From Chrysophaeum taylorii (lineage: Eukaryota > Sar > Pelagophyceae > Pelagomonadales > Pelagomonadaceae): a DNA stretch of 64,000 nt. This document shows positions 20,408 to 29,201 of this stretch, one piece after another. Location of the stretch: assembly GCA_029834535.1 (NCBI GenBank), contig JAQMWT010000684.1, positions 1-64,000 of the forward strand. The letters are read 5' to 3'. The notes under the pieces are model-generated. The model saw nothing but the letters and a program-made list of their open reading frames with translations, had not been told where the DNA came from and did no database searches. The position numbers were made by a program, and so were the translations under genes. The stretch's first letter is position 1; the number at the start of each line of letters is the position of its first letter.

Positions 20408-21068
20408 ATGTCTACCTGGGTGCTCGCGACTCTCCTCGGCGCCGCCGCCGCGTTCGCGCCGTCGACGCAGCTCCCGGCACGGGCGTCCCGGTCGGTGATG
20501 AAGATGGAAGTCGACGAGATGCTTGTGGGTGTCCAGGCGCCGGCCGGTTTCTACGATCCGCTTGGCCTCGTCGCGAAGGATGGACCTGAGGCCTTCGCGC
20601 GGCGCCGCGCCGTCGAGCGCAAGCACGGCCGCGTCTCGATGGCTGCGATCACAGGCTTCCTCATTCACAACGCCGACATCGAGTTCCCGGGCTACCTCTC
20701 GGTCTCGGAAAAGATCAAGTTCTCCGACATCCCTAACGGCTTCAAGGGCATCTTCGCCGTTCCCCCCGCCGGTCTCGCGCAGATCCTCGCCTTTTTCGCC
20801 CTCGTCGAGCTTGCTTGGTGGCCGGCCTCGAACTACTCCGGAGACTACGGCTGCGGCTTCTTCGGGACCCAGTACGAAGGCGAGGAGAAGATTACCAAAC
20901 TCAACGCCGAACTCGCCAACGGCCGCCTCGCAATGCTCGCCATCGCCGGCGCCATGTTCCAAGAAGGGTACGCCCTTGTGTCTGCTCTTTTTTACTTTTT
21001 TTTTGTCTAGGCAAACTGGCATGACCTTCGCCGAGCAGCTCGATGCGGGCAAGCTTCTTCTCATCTAA
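20408..21068 (+). CDS. Light-harvesting chlorophyll-binding protein (FCP/LHC), one 43-nt intron
   Basis: Exon 1 is 20,408-20,967 and exon 2 is 21,011-21,068. The intron (GTACGC...TTGTCTAG) is 43 nt and has a pyrimidine-rich 3' half. The spliced product is 205 residues. The leader (VLATLLGAAAAFAP) has the Ala-Phe-Ala-Pro cleavage motif typical of plastids bounded by four membranes. The three LHC helices are recognisable: ERKHGRVSMAAITGFL (ExxHGR chlorophyll ligand), a middle helix AQILAFFALVELAWW, and ELANGRLAMLAIAGAMFQEG (ExxNGRLAM). The end reads TFAEQLDAGKLLLI. This is a red-lineage antenna protein of the thylakoid membrane. The start is the ATG at 20,408; an in-frame TTG lies upstream. Confidence 0.93.
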
Positions 21069-22597
21069 ACGCCGCGAGCTCTCTTCTTCTAAAATAAAGC
21101 ACGATGCCGGGCGTGGGCTGGTTAGCGCGAGACAGACAGACAGATAAACAGACGTACGTGCGTGCTATGGGAACTAGAATAGTAGAGGCTCTTTGTCTTT
21201 AAGGAATCGGCATATGCGGCCGTCCGCATTCGAGCTGTGCGAGCCGCGACCAGCAAGAGAGATCTCCTAGTGATGAACCAACGAACCATTTGTCCTCCGG
21301 GCTGTAATGAAATCGTGCCTTGCTGAGCGCCAGGCCGAGAGAGGGGCGTAGAGGCCCGGGCCTCTCGGAACAACAGCAACAAAATGCCGGCAGCGAGAGC
21401 TCTATCTCTCGAGAAGGAACCACCTCAAGCGGCACCGCGACGAAGCTCGCGCGATCGCCACAACCGGGTCGTACTTTTTCCGACTTTTCAATGCGGAGAC
21501 GCACACCACCGCCTCGCTCTGGATACGATCGCGATCGCCCCGCAACCTGCCCGAGAACTCAGAAAGACGCGAAAGGAGGTGCTCCAAGTCTACTAGACTC
21601 CAGTTGTTTGCTGCCCAGTCCATGTGGCCTCTAGTGTGTCGAGCGCGCGCGGGCCGCCCTGGATGTAAGGTATCAACGCCGCTCAGCTTGGCGTTCTTCT
21701 GAAGATGCCGAGGACGCTGCTTTCTCGAATAGAAGCGCGTTTCAAGATGATGATGATGACTGTCAAGTCACAGACCACAGCACGAGAGCGACATCGCGAG
21801 CTCGCGGAACCTTGAGAAGCTGCCTGGATTGTTTGCCCCTAGGTGATCTTGTCGTGTTCTCCATTGCGGACAGTATCCTCGAGATGGAGCCGCAGCTTAG
21901 TAGACAACACAAAAATCGCCCAGCGTCGTAGTCACGAATTGTCCCAGCAGCCTTCAGCCGAGGAAAATCAACTTTCGAGGTTTTCGATCACCATCCGTCT
22001 CATCCACGAGATTAACAAATGGCCCACCTCGGTACCGTAGAATTGATTGATCCCACGAGGCTGTGGTCGGTCGTCCTTTTCGTCGCTGACAAGAAGTTTT
22101 TTGATCGGCTTTCGAAATAGGCTGCATCAAGTTCGCCGTTTATCAGTCGCAGCCGAAATCGCTCCAAGCGCGCGGTACTTCGACCCTTCGCTCGTTGGGC
22201 AAGCTCTTCTGTGGCTTTTGCTAGCTGGGGCGCGTTAAGCATGACAATCACGTGCTCAGCCAAAGAAGAAGTCGTGTGAGTAGACAAGGACTTGACGCGA
22301 GACGTTTCGTGCTGCCAGCCAGCCAAATCATTGAGGGCGTCACGTTAAACTCGGAGACGTCGCGGCAAACCTCGGCAATTAATTAATTAAGTAATTAATT
22401 AACAGGCGGCGAGTCTTCGTTTGGACAAGGTTGATAACCGACTCCTGCCACACGCAGCGAACGTATGAAGAAGGGGAGCGGAGTTTCTGTGTTGTAATAA
22501 GTCTAGTAAGCTGCGAAGAAAGAAAGAAAGAAATAAATAAAGAAGGCTTTCCCTATAGGAGAGAGGAGTTTCGTCTCGATGTTGCGTCGTTAAAACG
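21069..22597. other. No convincing gene, about 1.5 kb (right arm)
   Basis: Inverted copy of 1,134-2,663. It has a TTAATTAA patch near 22,378-22,402 and an AAAG run at about 22,516-22,535. The reading frames are short and without domains. Confidence 0.6.
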
Positions 22598-23128
22598 ATG
22601 CTTCCGCTGCGCCTGGGGATTCGGTACCGGCCGCCGTCGCTTGCTCTCGAGTACAAGATCAATGGCGCTATCGAGCTGTTGGAGATGGCGATTGACGTCA
22701 AGGGCGACCCCGATGAACTGTTCCAAGAGCTCCAGAAACGCCATGATTGTTTGCGGCCGGACCTGGTCAGCGTGGCGCAGGTCAAGCGCTTGTTGAAGAT
22801 GCTCGTCGACAACACCAACAAGGCCGAGTCCAAGGAGGAGAGCCGGGAAGTCGTCGATACTGCGCCTGTTGCGGCACCGGTCGTTGCGATGCTGCGAAGC
22901 GTGACACCTCCTCCTCCGATTACGACCCCAGCGACTGCAACAACCCCGCAAGGAGACGAAAACAAGAAGAAAGACGAAACCAAGACCGCCCCTCATGCTC
23001 CCCAGGAAGAAGAAGACGACGACGTGGAAGACCAAATCTCCGAGGAGCTGCCGATCGACGAGACGTCCGAATTTGAGTTCGACGGGGGAAACCTCGAGGA
23101 GTCGGACGAAGATTATACATTTGATTAG
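22598..23128 (+). CDS. CEP19: CEP19-like centrosomal/basal body protein (right copy)
   Basis: 176 residues. The conserved N-terminal segment GIRYRPPSLALEY, a helical middle (residues 20-75: GAIELLEMAIDVKG, QVKRLLKMLVDN), a low-complexity linker, and an acidic C-terminal block (EFEFDGGNLEESDEDYTFD) follow the order seen in CEP19. Animal CEP19 binds the RABL2 GTPase and licenses IFT entry at the basal body. Having IFT52 in the same arm fits a ciliary role, but linkage alone is weak evidence. CEP19 is short and divergent, so an alternative small coiled-coil protein cannot be excluded. Confidence 0.65.
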   Translation: MLPLRLGIRYRPPSLALEYKINGAIELLEMAIDVKGDPDELFQELQKRHDCLRPDLVSVAQVKRLLKMLVDNTNKAESKEESREVVDTAPVAAPVVAMLRSVTPPPPITTPATATTPQGDENKKKDETKTAPHAPQEEEDDDVEDQISEELPIDETSEFEFDGGNLEESDEDYTFD

Positions 23129-23212
23129 TTCGGAAACGGGAGAAACACTAGAGTGCGCACTAGCCGTAGGAGGAGCGTTGAGGGCCGACGCCGCCTGGCC
23201 GCAAGCAAGAAA

Positions 23213-23246
<34 letters not shown>

Positions 23247-23575
23247 ATGAAAGAAGGGGTTTGGACGACCTTTTTTTTTTGGGGGGGGGGCTTTCGCTTT
23301 ATTCTTTCGCTTTATTCTTTCGCTTTATTCTTTCGCTTTTTTCTTTCGCTTTTTTCTTTCGATTTCTTCTTTCGTTTTTTTCTTTCGCTTTTTTTTTTCG
23401 CTTTCTTCTTTCGCTTTCTTCTTTCTCGTCCGTCCGTCGAGGTGTATACGCGCGGCGAAATACGCTATCTGCGCCGCCGCATCGAGCTTGGAGAGTTCTT
23501 TCTTTCGAAGACCTCGGTAGTCTGGCGCATCGATCCGCCCCTCGAGCGGGCTCTGGAAGGTCCGTCTCCTCGCTA
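23129..23575. repeat. Pyrimidine/purine-rich low-complexity tract (right)
   Basis: Inverted copy of 157-602: GAAA microsatellite (about 23,215-23,250), T10 and G10 homopolymers, then CTTTCGCTTT-type units. No gene. Confidence 0.85.
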
Positions 23576-24424
23576 CTATTCATTACGTAAGGGCACAAAA
23601 ACGCAGCCCGCCGCGTCAGCCCCCCCAACGGCCAGTAGCTCCTGATCAGGGGCGGCGCAGGCGTGGAAAATGGGGAAGCCGAGGTCAATCAAGCGACCCT
23701 CAGAAAGGGCCAGCGTGCCGTCGGCCGCCCAGGAGACGAGGGAGCCAGCGAGCCAGGCGCAGCCGTAGACGCGAGCGTCCTCGGCGTGATCTTCCTTGGT
23801 GTCCTCGATGCGCCAGGTGCGCGCGTCGTAGACCCAGGCCGCGCCGAGACCCGAGGCCGCGAGGCGGTCGCCTCGAGGATGCCAGGCGACGGCCGTCGGG
23901 CGGCCCGGAGGCGCGACCGTCGCGGACACGTCCGGAGCGCGGTAGTCGCAGACCCTCAATGTTCCGTCGCTCGTCGCGCAGGCGACGAGCGTCGGGAAGG
24001 CCTCGGCGCACACCGCGAGGTCGAATACGGTACCGTCGTAGGCCCATTCCGCCACGACCTCGGTCTTGGAAACGTCCCAGAGCCTGACGCGGTCGCTGGC
24101 CGTCGCGAGCCATTCGGACAACCAGGCGAGGCCGTACACTTGGTCGGAACAAGCGAATCGCCGCAACTCCGACGCGTGTCGCCAGAGTCGCGCCGTGCCG
24201 TCGGCGCCGCCCGTCGCGGCGAGGGGAGCGCCGGCGACCTCGGCGATTGCCGGCGGTGCCCACGCCACGCGCAGCACCTCGTCAGCGTGTCCCTCCAAGG
24301 TCCGCACGCACTTCCCCGACACCTCCCACACCTTGGCCGTGCCGTCCTCGGAGGCCGTGATCGCGAGCGAGCCGAGGACCTCGCAGTCGAAGCAGCGTCC
24401 TAGGTGCCCTTCGAGCAGGCGCAT
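23576..24424 (-). CDS. WD40-repeat protein
   Basis: 282 residues, about six to seven WD40 blades, essentially the whole protein. Blades can be counted from TASEDGTAKVWEV, ATGGADGTARLWRH, ATASDRVRLWDV, CATSDGTLRVCDY, AASGLGAAWVYDA and SWAADGTLALSE. It probably acts as a small scaffold. I cannot tie it to one family. An ATG at 24,424 (MRLLEGH) is chosen; longer upstream frames would run through the divergent neighbour. The 3' half is also present at 1-156, so the repeat boundary falls inside or beyond this gene. Confidence 0.75.
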   Translation of the reverse strand: MRLLEGHLGRCFDCEVLGSLAITASEDGTAKVWEVSGKCVRTLEGHADEVLRVAWAPPAIAEVAGAPLAATGGADGTARLWRHASELRRFACSDQVYGLAWLSEWLATASDRVRLWDVSKTEVVAEWAYDGTVFDLAVCAEAFPTLVACATSDGTLRVCDYRAPDVSATVAPPGRPTAVAWHPRGDRLAASGLGAAWVYDARTWRIEDTKEDHAEDARVYGCAWLAGSLVSWAADGTLALSEGRLIDLGFPIFHACAAPDQELLAVGGADAAGCVFVPLRNE

Positions 24425-24458
24425 ATTACCATAAAAAAACCTTACCCTAGAAGGAAGA
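24425..24458. promoter_or_regulatory. 34-nt divergent intergenic gap
   Basis: Only 34 nt, with an A7 run, separate the ATG codons of the WD40 gene (minus) and the next gene (plus). Two promoters cannot lie fully inside it, so their elements must overlap the 5' parts of the genes or transcription must be bidirectional from one nucleosome-free site. Confidence 0.4.
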
Positions 24459-25826
24459 ATGTCGTCCTTGCCTTCGTCGGTACGGTCGATCTGGGGCGAC
24501 GACGCCGACGACGAGGAGGAGGGGACGGAGAGGCCGCTCTGGGACGAGGAGGGCGCGCCAGTGCCAGGGGAGATCGAGTTCGAGGAGGACGAGACGCCGC
24601 AGGAGCGCGAAGTGTGGGAGCGCGCCGCCGTCGTCGGCGCCGAACTCAAAGGTCGTGCCAATGCCGAGCGGCAACGCGCCCTCGAGGCCCCCGCGCTCGT
24701 GGCTGCTTTTGGAAGCAAGGACCCCAAGATGCGCGAAGAGGCCGGGCTGACTTTGTGCGACTGGACCTCGAAGATCATGGTCCTCGCTTTGGTCGACGCC
24801 GAGGCGCACGTCGTCGCCGCCGCGGCCATCCGCGGCGACGACGCGCCGCCGAGATGTAAGCTATTTGCCGCGACGATCCTCGCCAACATCTCCAAACATC
24901 GGGCGATGGCGCTGATGCAGGACAGGGCGTGCGCCGTCGCGGCGGGCGGCGCGTTCCTGATGGACTCGGACCTTCGGACCGTCCTCGAAGCTTGCTCGGT
25001 TCTGTGCGAGGCCGCGAGGCGGGAATGCTGGGGTCACATGTTCGAGCTCGACATCTTCGTGAACAAGATAGGGTCCCTGCTTTTCGAGTTGTGCTGCCCG
25101 ATGGAGAGCGACGAGGTTCCGCGCTCGGATCACGAGGAGCAGCTCGTTCCCAAGTTGTTCGAGTTGTGTTGGCGGACGAGGGAGCATCGCTACTCAAAAG
25201 CCTTCGAGAAGCTCCACAAGCTCGACGTCCGGAAGAGCGTGCTCACGGCTGCGATCTCATACATGTTCGATAAGAGGGCCTACCCTCCCAAAGAGGACGT
25301 GCCCTCGAAAAAGGACGACGACGATACCGACGACGACGACGACGACGACGAGGGAAAAGAAGAAAAGCCGCTATGCTTCGATCTGACCAACCGGCATCGG
25401 TTGGACGGCCAGGTCTCCCATGTGTACCCGAGTGGTTTGGACTGCGCGATGCGGACCCTCTTGGGCTTCGCGGAGATCGATTACGCGGCTATCGAAGAGA
25501 ACGACGACGACTATTGGGCTCACCGCAGGCTCAGTCGGATTGCCGACGCGGCGCGGACGACGCGCGCGCTCGGGCCTCTCAATCCGAACGAAACCATTAC
25601 TGTCGAATTGCTGATCATGACGTCGATGCAGAAAAAAATCGACGTAGCACAGCTTAGAAAGGAAGAGGAAGAGGAAGAGGCCAAGGCGGCGGCGGCCAAA
25701 GCTGGTGGCTCTACCCCCTCGGACGAGAAGAAATCCACCAGGAAAGCCAACAAAGAACCCAAAGAGCAACCTCCGACGACGACGACGACGACGACGACGA
25801 AAGGGACCCCCATGGATACCGACTGA
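24459..25826 (+). CDS. Unknown acidic protein with helical-repeat-like core
   Basis: 455 residues and not recognised. Residues 1-60 are acidic and disordered. Residues about 60-270 are helical with ARM/HEAT-like character (CKLFAATILANISKHRAMAL, LRTVLEACSVLCEAARRE). A polyaspartate loop (about 285-297) separates this from a second globular part (FDLTNRHRLDG, YPSGLDCAMRTLLGFAEID). The C-terminus is charged and ends in a Thr run from ACG repeats followed by KGTPMDTD. It is likely cytosolic or nuclear; the function is unknown. Confidence 0.65.
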   Translation: MSSLPSSVRSIWGDDADDEEEGTERPLWDEEGAPVPGEIEFEEDETPQEREVWERAAVVGAELKGRANAERQRALEAPALVAAFGSKDPKMREEAGLTLCDWTSKIMVLALVDAEAHVVAAAAIRGDDAPPRCKLFAATILANISKHRAMALMQDRACAVAAGGAFLMDSDLRTVLEACSVLCEAARRECWGHMFELDIFVNKIGSLLFELCCPMESDEVPRSDHEEQLVPKLFELCWRTREHRYSKAFEKLHKLDVRKSVLTAAISYMFDKRAYPPKEDVPSKKDDDDTDDDDDDDEGKEEKPLCFDLTNRHRLDGQVSHVYPSGLDCAMRTLLGFAEIDYAAIEENDDDYWAHRRLSRIADAARTTRALGPLNPNETITVELLIMTSMQKKIDVAQLRKEEEEEEAKAAAAKAGGSTPSDEKKSTRKANKEPKEQPPTTTTTTTTKGTPMDTD

Positions 25827-25835
25827 CCGTTTTTT

Positions 25836-25912
25836 GTTTGTTTGTTTGTTTGTTTGTTTGTTTGTTTGTTTGTTTGTTTGTTTGTTTGTTTGTTTGTTTG
25901 TTTGTTTGTTTA
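25836..25912. repeat. (TTTG)n microsatellite, about 19 units
   Basis: An uninterrupted TTTG tandem of about 77 nt lies in the 125-nt gap between two convergent genes. It is long for an algal intergenic microsatellite and likely to vary in length. Confidence 0.95.
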
Positions 25913-25951
25913 CGAGGAGGTAGATAACCTCCGTCCCGCGGGTCATTCATT

Positions 25952-27442
25952 TCATTCTTCATCAGCTTCGAAGAAGTCGTCGTCGTCGTCGTCGCTCCCG
26001 TCGTCCTCCTCGGAGGCGGCTGCTCGCACCGCGGGATGCAGAGGAACGGGAGCCTCGGAGGGTGCGGGTTGTGCCGGCGCCGGGGTCGCGAGGGATCGGC
26101 GGAGGATCTGGAGGTGCCTGGCGCGTTCGCTGGGGGGTCGGTCCGGTGGACCGGGTCTCAAGGCCAGGCGGCTCTGCTCGAGGCGCGTCTCGCGCACAAA
26201 GTCGAGATTTTCGAGTTCGGCGCGGTCCAGATCGTCGAAAAATGTGGCCACCTTGAACGCGGGGTGCGACGACGAAGACGACGAAGAAGATTCGTAATCG
26301 GCGTCTGCTGAAGCACCGTCGCTACCATCGAGGGACGGAGAGCGCGGCGGAGGCGGCTCGAAGACCGCCGGGGGCGGCGCCGTCGTCTTGCCGGGACTTG
26401 GCTCCGGCATCGACCACCTTTTCTCCTTCTTCTTCTTCTTCTTCTTAATTCGCCGTTGGACGGAATCGTCGTCGTCGACGATTTTCTCGTCGGCATTCGT
26501 GTGGTGGAGGACGAGACTGTGGACCAGCCCGCAGACCTTTGGTTTGGGGGGTGTATTTGGCTTGACGCGAGACGCGCGACGAACGGCCGTCAAAGCCTGG
26601 AGTGCCGTTCGTTGCGCGAGGGCGCCGCCGATCGAGGAGCCGGCGTCCTTGGCGTGGCGACGGTCCGAGGGCATCAAGCGCATTGCGACATTGGCCGCGC
26701 GCTGCTGGCGCATCCGGAGCTCGAGAGCCCGTCGGCGACGCTCGAGCCGTCTCCATCGTCTTTGGATCGACGTCGCCGCGACCGACGGAAGGACGAGGCG
26801 CTGGAAGAGCCGGGCCTTGGCGAAGGTCATCACGTTGGTGACAACCTCGCGCGCTGCGAGCGCGAGGGTTCTCAAGTGTCTTGCGACCTTGCTTCCGCTG
26901 TAGACGCGCCACTTGGTCTGAACGACGGTCGCAGCGTTCCGCGCGACGATTCTGGCGAACGCGTCTCTCCGCGCCTTCCAGACGCGCGCGTGCGACTGGA
27001 AGACGCAGGCCGCGTTTTTCTGGCGCTTTTTGTTCAAGTACCGCAGGATGTACTTGCCTATGAGCCCGATCGCGCGGACTTCGACCAGGGTCTTGAGTTT
27101 GACTCGGGCGTCGCGGCCGCGCCACGCGCACTGGAGCATCGTTGCGCCCACGAGAGTCGTTTCCGCCTCGAGGTGCTGGCCCTGGGCTTGCGCCAAAGCA
27201 TCCTGGAGCCGTCGGACCTCGAGCATTTCGCGGTGGAGCGCCCTCGTGATCTCGGCGACGCGCACCTCGGAATTTTCGCGCGCGAGGAGCTTGCGTCGCG
27301 TCGACCGTCGGTGCGAGCTCATCGAGGCGTCCTCGAAGAACCGCGACTCGAGCTGCGTCGAAAACTTCCGCGGCACCCGGCGCCGCGCGGGCTCGTAGTA
27401 CGCCGACCCCACCATCAGCTTATCGTGGAGGAGGAGGACCAT
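25952..27442 (-). CDS. IQ-motif protein with acidic tail
   Basis: 496 residues from the ATG at 27,442 (MVLLLHDKLMVGSAYYEP). A short coiled coil (about 70-95) is followed by several degenerate IQ motifs: ATMLQCAWRGRDARVKLK, AACVFQSHARVWKARRDAF, ATVVQTKWRVYSGSKVARH and ATSIQRRWRRLERRRRAL. These suggest binding of calmodulin or centrin-like light chains. A Lys8 stretch, a Pro-rich linker, a Ser8 run and an Asp/Glu-rich end follow. It has no kinase or myosin domain. It lies on the same strand as the AAA gene, whose stop is only 29 nt upstream of this start. Confidence 0.7.
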   Translation of the reverse strand: MVLLLHDKLMVGSAYYEPARRRVPRKFSTQLESRFFEDASMSSHRRSTRRKLLARENSEVRVAEITRALHREMLEVRRLQDALAQAQGQHLEAETTLVGATMLQCAWRGRDARVKLKTLVEVRAIGLIGKYILRYLNKKRQKNAACVFQSHARVWKARRDAFARIVARNAATVVQTKWRVYSGSKVARHLRTLALAAREVVTNVMTFAKARLFQRLVLPSVAATSIQRRWRRLERRRRALELRMRQQRAANVAMRLMPSDRRHAKDAGSSIGGALAQRTALQALTAVRRASRVKPNTPPKPKVCGLVHSLVLHHTNADEKIVDDDDSVQRRIKKKKKKKEKRWSMPEPSPGKTTAPPPAVFEPPPPRSPSLDGSDGASADADYESSSSSSSSHPAFKVATFFDDLDRAELENLDFVRETRLEQSRLALRPGPPDRPPSERARHLQILRRSLATPAPAQPAPSEAPVPLHPAVRAAASEEDDGSDDDDDDFFEADEE

Positions 27443-27471
27443 TATTACAAACAAGGTGGATTGCGTGTATC

Positions 27472-29034
27472 CTATCGTCGTGACGTCACCACAGTGGCCG
27501 CCAGGACCTGGCGGGGGGCTGAGGGGAGGTGGGCTTCGAGGGTCCCCCCCAAGTCGATCGCCGAAAAGGCCGCCTCGCGGACGACGGCGGCGAGCTGGGC
27601 GTTGGAAAAGCCGGAGGTGGCATCGACGAGCGTGCGGAGGAGGTGGGGGGCCTCGGCCAGGACGGCGGGAGGGAGGTAGGCCCGCAGGACGTCTTCGCGG
27701 TCCTCGGCGTCCGGGAGGTCGAGGCAGACGTGAGCCTCGAGGCGGCCCGGGCGCAAAAGCGCCTTGTCGAGGGCGCCGATGCGGTTCGTCGCTGCAACGA
27801 CAGTCACGCCCGCGTTTTGTTCTCGTCCGTCGACGCCGTCGAGCTCGACGAGGAGGGTCGTGACGAGTCTCTGTTGGACGCCCGAGTCGGACGCCGTCGC
27901 GCCGCGCGCGAGGCCAATCGAGTCTATCTCGTCGAAGAAGAGAACGCAGGGCGTCGCGTCGCGCGCGGCGGCGAAGAGCTCGCGAAGGACGCGCTCCGAG
28001 TCGCCAAGATGCTCTCTGCGGAGCCGGGGCGACGAGACGGCGACGAGGGAGGCTCTCAGAAGCCTGGCGATCGCGCGGCCCATCAGGGTCTTGCCGCAGC
28101 CCGGGGGGCCATGAAGCAAGACGCCCGAGGGCGCCGCCAGCCCGAGGCGCTCGAAGCGGTCGCGGCGCGCGAGAGGCCAAAGGACGGCCTTTTCTACTTC
28201 TCGTTTCGCCGCCCGACACCCCCTCACCTCGCCCCAGTCCGCGTCTTCCGACTCCGAAATGGGCGGTCCGCCCCCCCACTGCTCGACGAGCGCCGAGCGG
28301 CGAGCTCCGTGGACGCGGGTCGCGGCGTCGACCGCGCAGCACCCCGCGACCTCGGCGAGGCGCGCGGCGCCGGCGGCCGCCCTGAGGGTGGCGCGGCCGT
28401 ACCCCGCCGCTGCGACGCCTTCCATCAACGCTCGGCGCTCTTCGGAGGACGGGTTCCGGATCCCGACTACGATCTCGTAGCGGCGATAGGTCGCGAGAGA
28501 GAACGACGCGCCGCCGGCTAAGGAATTGGCCGCGACCAGCACGAGCTTGGGTCCGCCGTCGTGGGGGTCCAGGCTGTCGAGATGTCTTAAAATCAGCGTG
28601 CCCGCCGGCTTGAGGGCGTCGAGCTCCGTAGGAGATAAGCAGTCGATTTCGTCCAGCGCGAGCACGCGCGGACGCCCAAATAACACTGCTGCTCGCTGGC
28701 TCGGTGATTTCGCGCTCGCGGCGAGGTCCTCGAGCGTCGGGTCCTCGACGATTCGCCGCGCGACGTCGACGAGGAGGTCGCGGCATCGCGTCACCGGTGC
28801 CCCGAGATCAAAGCATGCGCGCCGGAGACACGCCGAACAGCCAGAGCCCTCGCGCCCCGTGACGAGGATCGCCGTCGGCACCTCGACGCCCTTTAACGAC
28901 GAGGGCAGCTCCTCGAGCGCCAGAGCCCGCGACGCCTCCCGCACTACCTCCTCCCACTCGGGCGGCGACCAATCTGGCCCCGCACTCATGCTACGCGGTG
29001 CCCAATCTCCTGGCCCGGCACTCACGCTAGACAC
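27472..29034 (-). CDS. Tandem AAA ATPase (CDC48/SPATA5 group), degenerate first domain
   Basis: 520 residues with two AAA modules. The first (about 50-235) has VTGREGSGCS in the Walker A position, without the Lys, and a Walker B-like VLALDEIDCL. The second (about 265-505) is complete: LLHGPPGCGKTLMGRAIA, Walker B CVLFFDEIDSIGLAR, and sensor/SRH region VVAATNRIGALDKALLRPGR. The second domain's closest look is to CDC48, NVL and SPATA5/Afg2. No N-terminal substrate domain is present and the protein is shorter than SPATA5 or CDC48 (750-900 residues), so it may be a SPATA5L1-like factor in ribosome maturation. That assignment is inferred. Confidence 0.75.
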   Translation of the reverse strand: MSSVSAGPGDWAPRSMSAGPDWSPPEWEEVVREASRALALEELPSSLKGVEVPTAILVTGREGSGCSACLRRACFDLGAPVTRCRDLLVDVARRIVEDPTLEDLAASAKSPSQRAAVLFGRPRVLALDEIDCLSPTELDALKPAGTLILRHLDSLDPHDGGPKLVLVAANSLAGGASFSLATYRRYEIVVGIRNPSSEERRALMEGVAAAGYGRATLRAAAGAARLAEVAGCCAVDAATRVHGARRSALVEQWGGGPPISESEDADWGEVRGCRAAKREVEKAVLWPLARRDRFERLGLAAPSGVLLHGPPGCGKTLMGRAIARLLRASLVAVSSPRLRREHLGDSERVLRELFAAARDATPCVLFFDEIDSIGLARGATASDSGVQQRLVTTLLVELDGVDGREQNAGVTVVAATNRIGALDKALLRPGRLEAHVCLDLPDAEDREDVLRAYLPPAVLAEAPHLLRTLVDATSGFSNAQLAAVVREAAFSAIDLGGTLEAHLPSAPRQVLAATVVTSRR

Positions 29035-29201
29035 AAGAGCTATTTTGGCGACCAGGTGTAATAAATGACAGGGGGCACGTACACGCCAACTACTTTTAGG
29101 AGGCGTGAGTGCGCGCGCGCTCGCTCGCTCGCTCGCTCGCTCTCTCTAACCGAGGGCGGGGGGGGAGCAGCAGGGGGGCGTGGGTGTGGTCGTCGCCCAG
29201 G
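29035..29201. other. Short intergenic with CGCT tandem
   Basis: A CTCG tandem near 29,118-29,142 lies upstream of the AAA gene. Nothing else is visible. Confidence 0.6.

Larger units (their letters stand above)
12631..23731 (-). repeat. Right arm of giant inverted repeat
   Basis: Reverse-complement copy of 1-11,123. The first 0.8-0.9 kb after the junction carries many small indels relative to the left arm, which breaks the C2/C1 reading frame. The next kilobase is almost identical. The Helitron relic (14.8-15.4 kb) again shows several substitutions. The right arm is continuous with the unique sequence that follows, through an intact WD40 gene, so it is the copy in its native outer context. 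Confidence 0.95.

Noticed and set aside
1-23731. Palindrome considered as plastid or mitochondrial inverted repeat
   Set aside because: The content is nuclear (plastid-targeted leaders, an LHC gene with a spliceosomal intron, IFT genes), not rRNA-containing organelle DNA.
25836-25912. TTTG array considered as CRISPR or telomeric repeat
   Set aside because: Pure 4-nt microsatellite without spacers; not a telomere motif.
27443-28786. Upstream extension of the IQ protein to 944 residues
   Set aside because: The extra part is Arg/Pro-rich and out of frame with the AAA ATPase, whose motifs are clear in the other frame.
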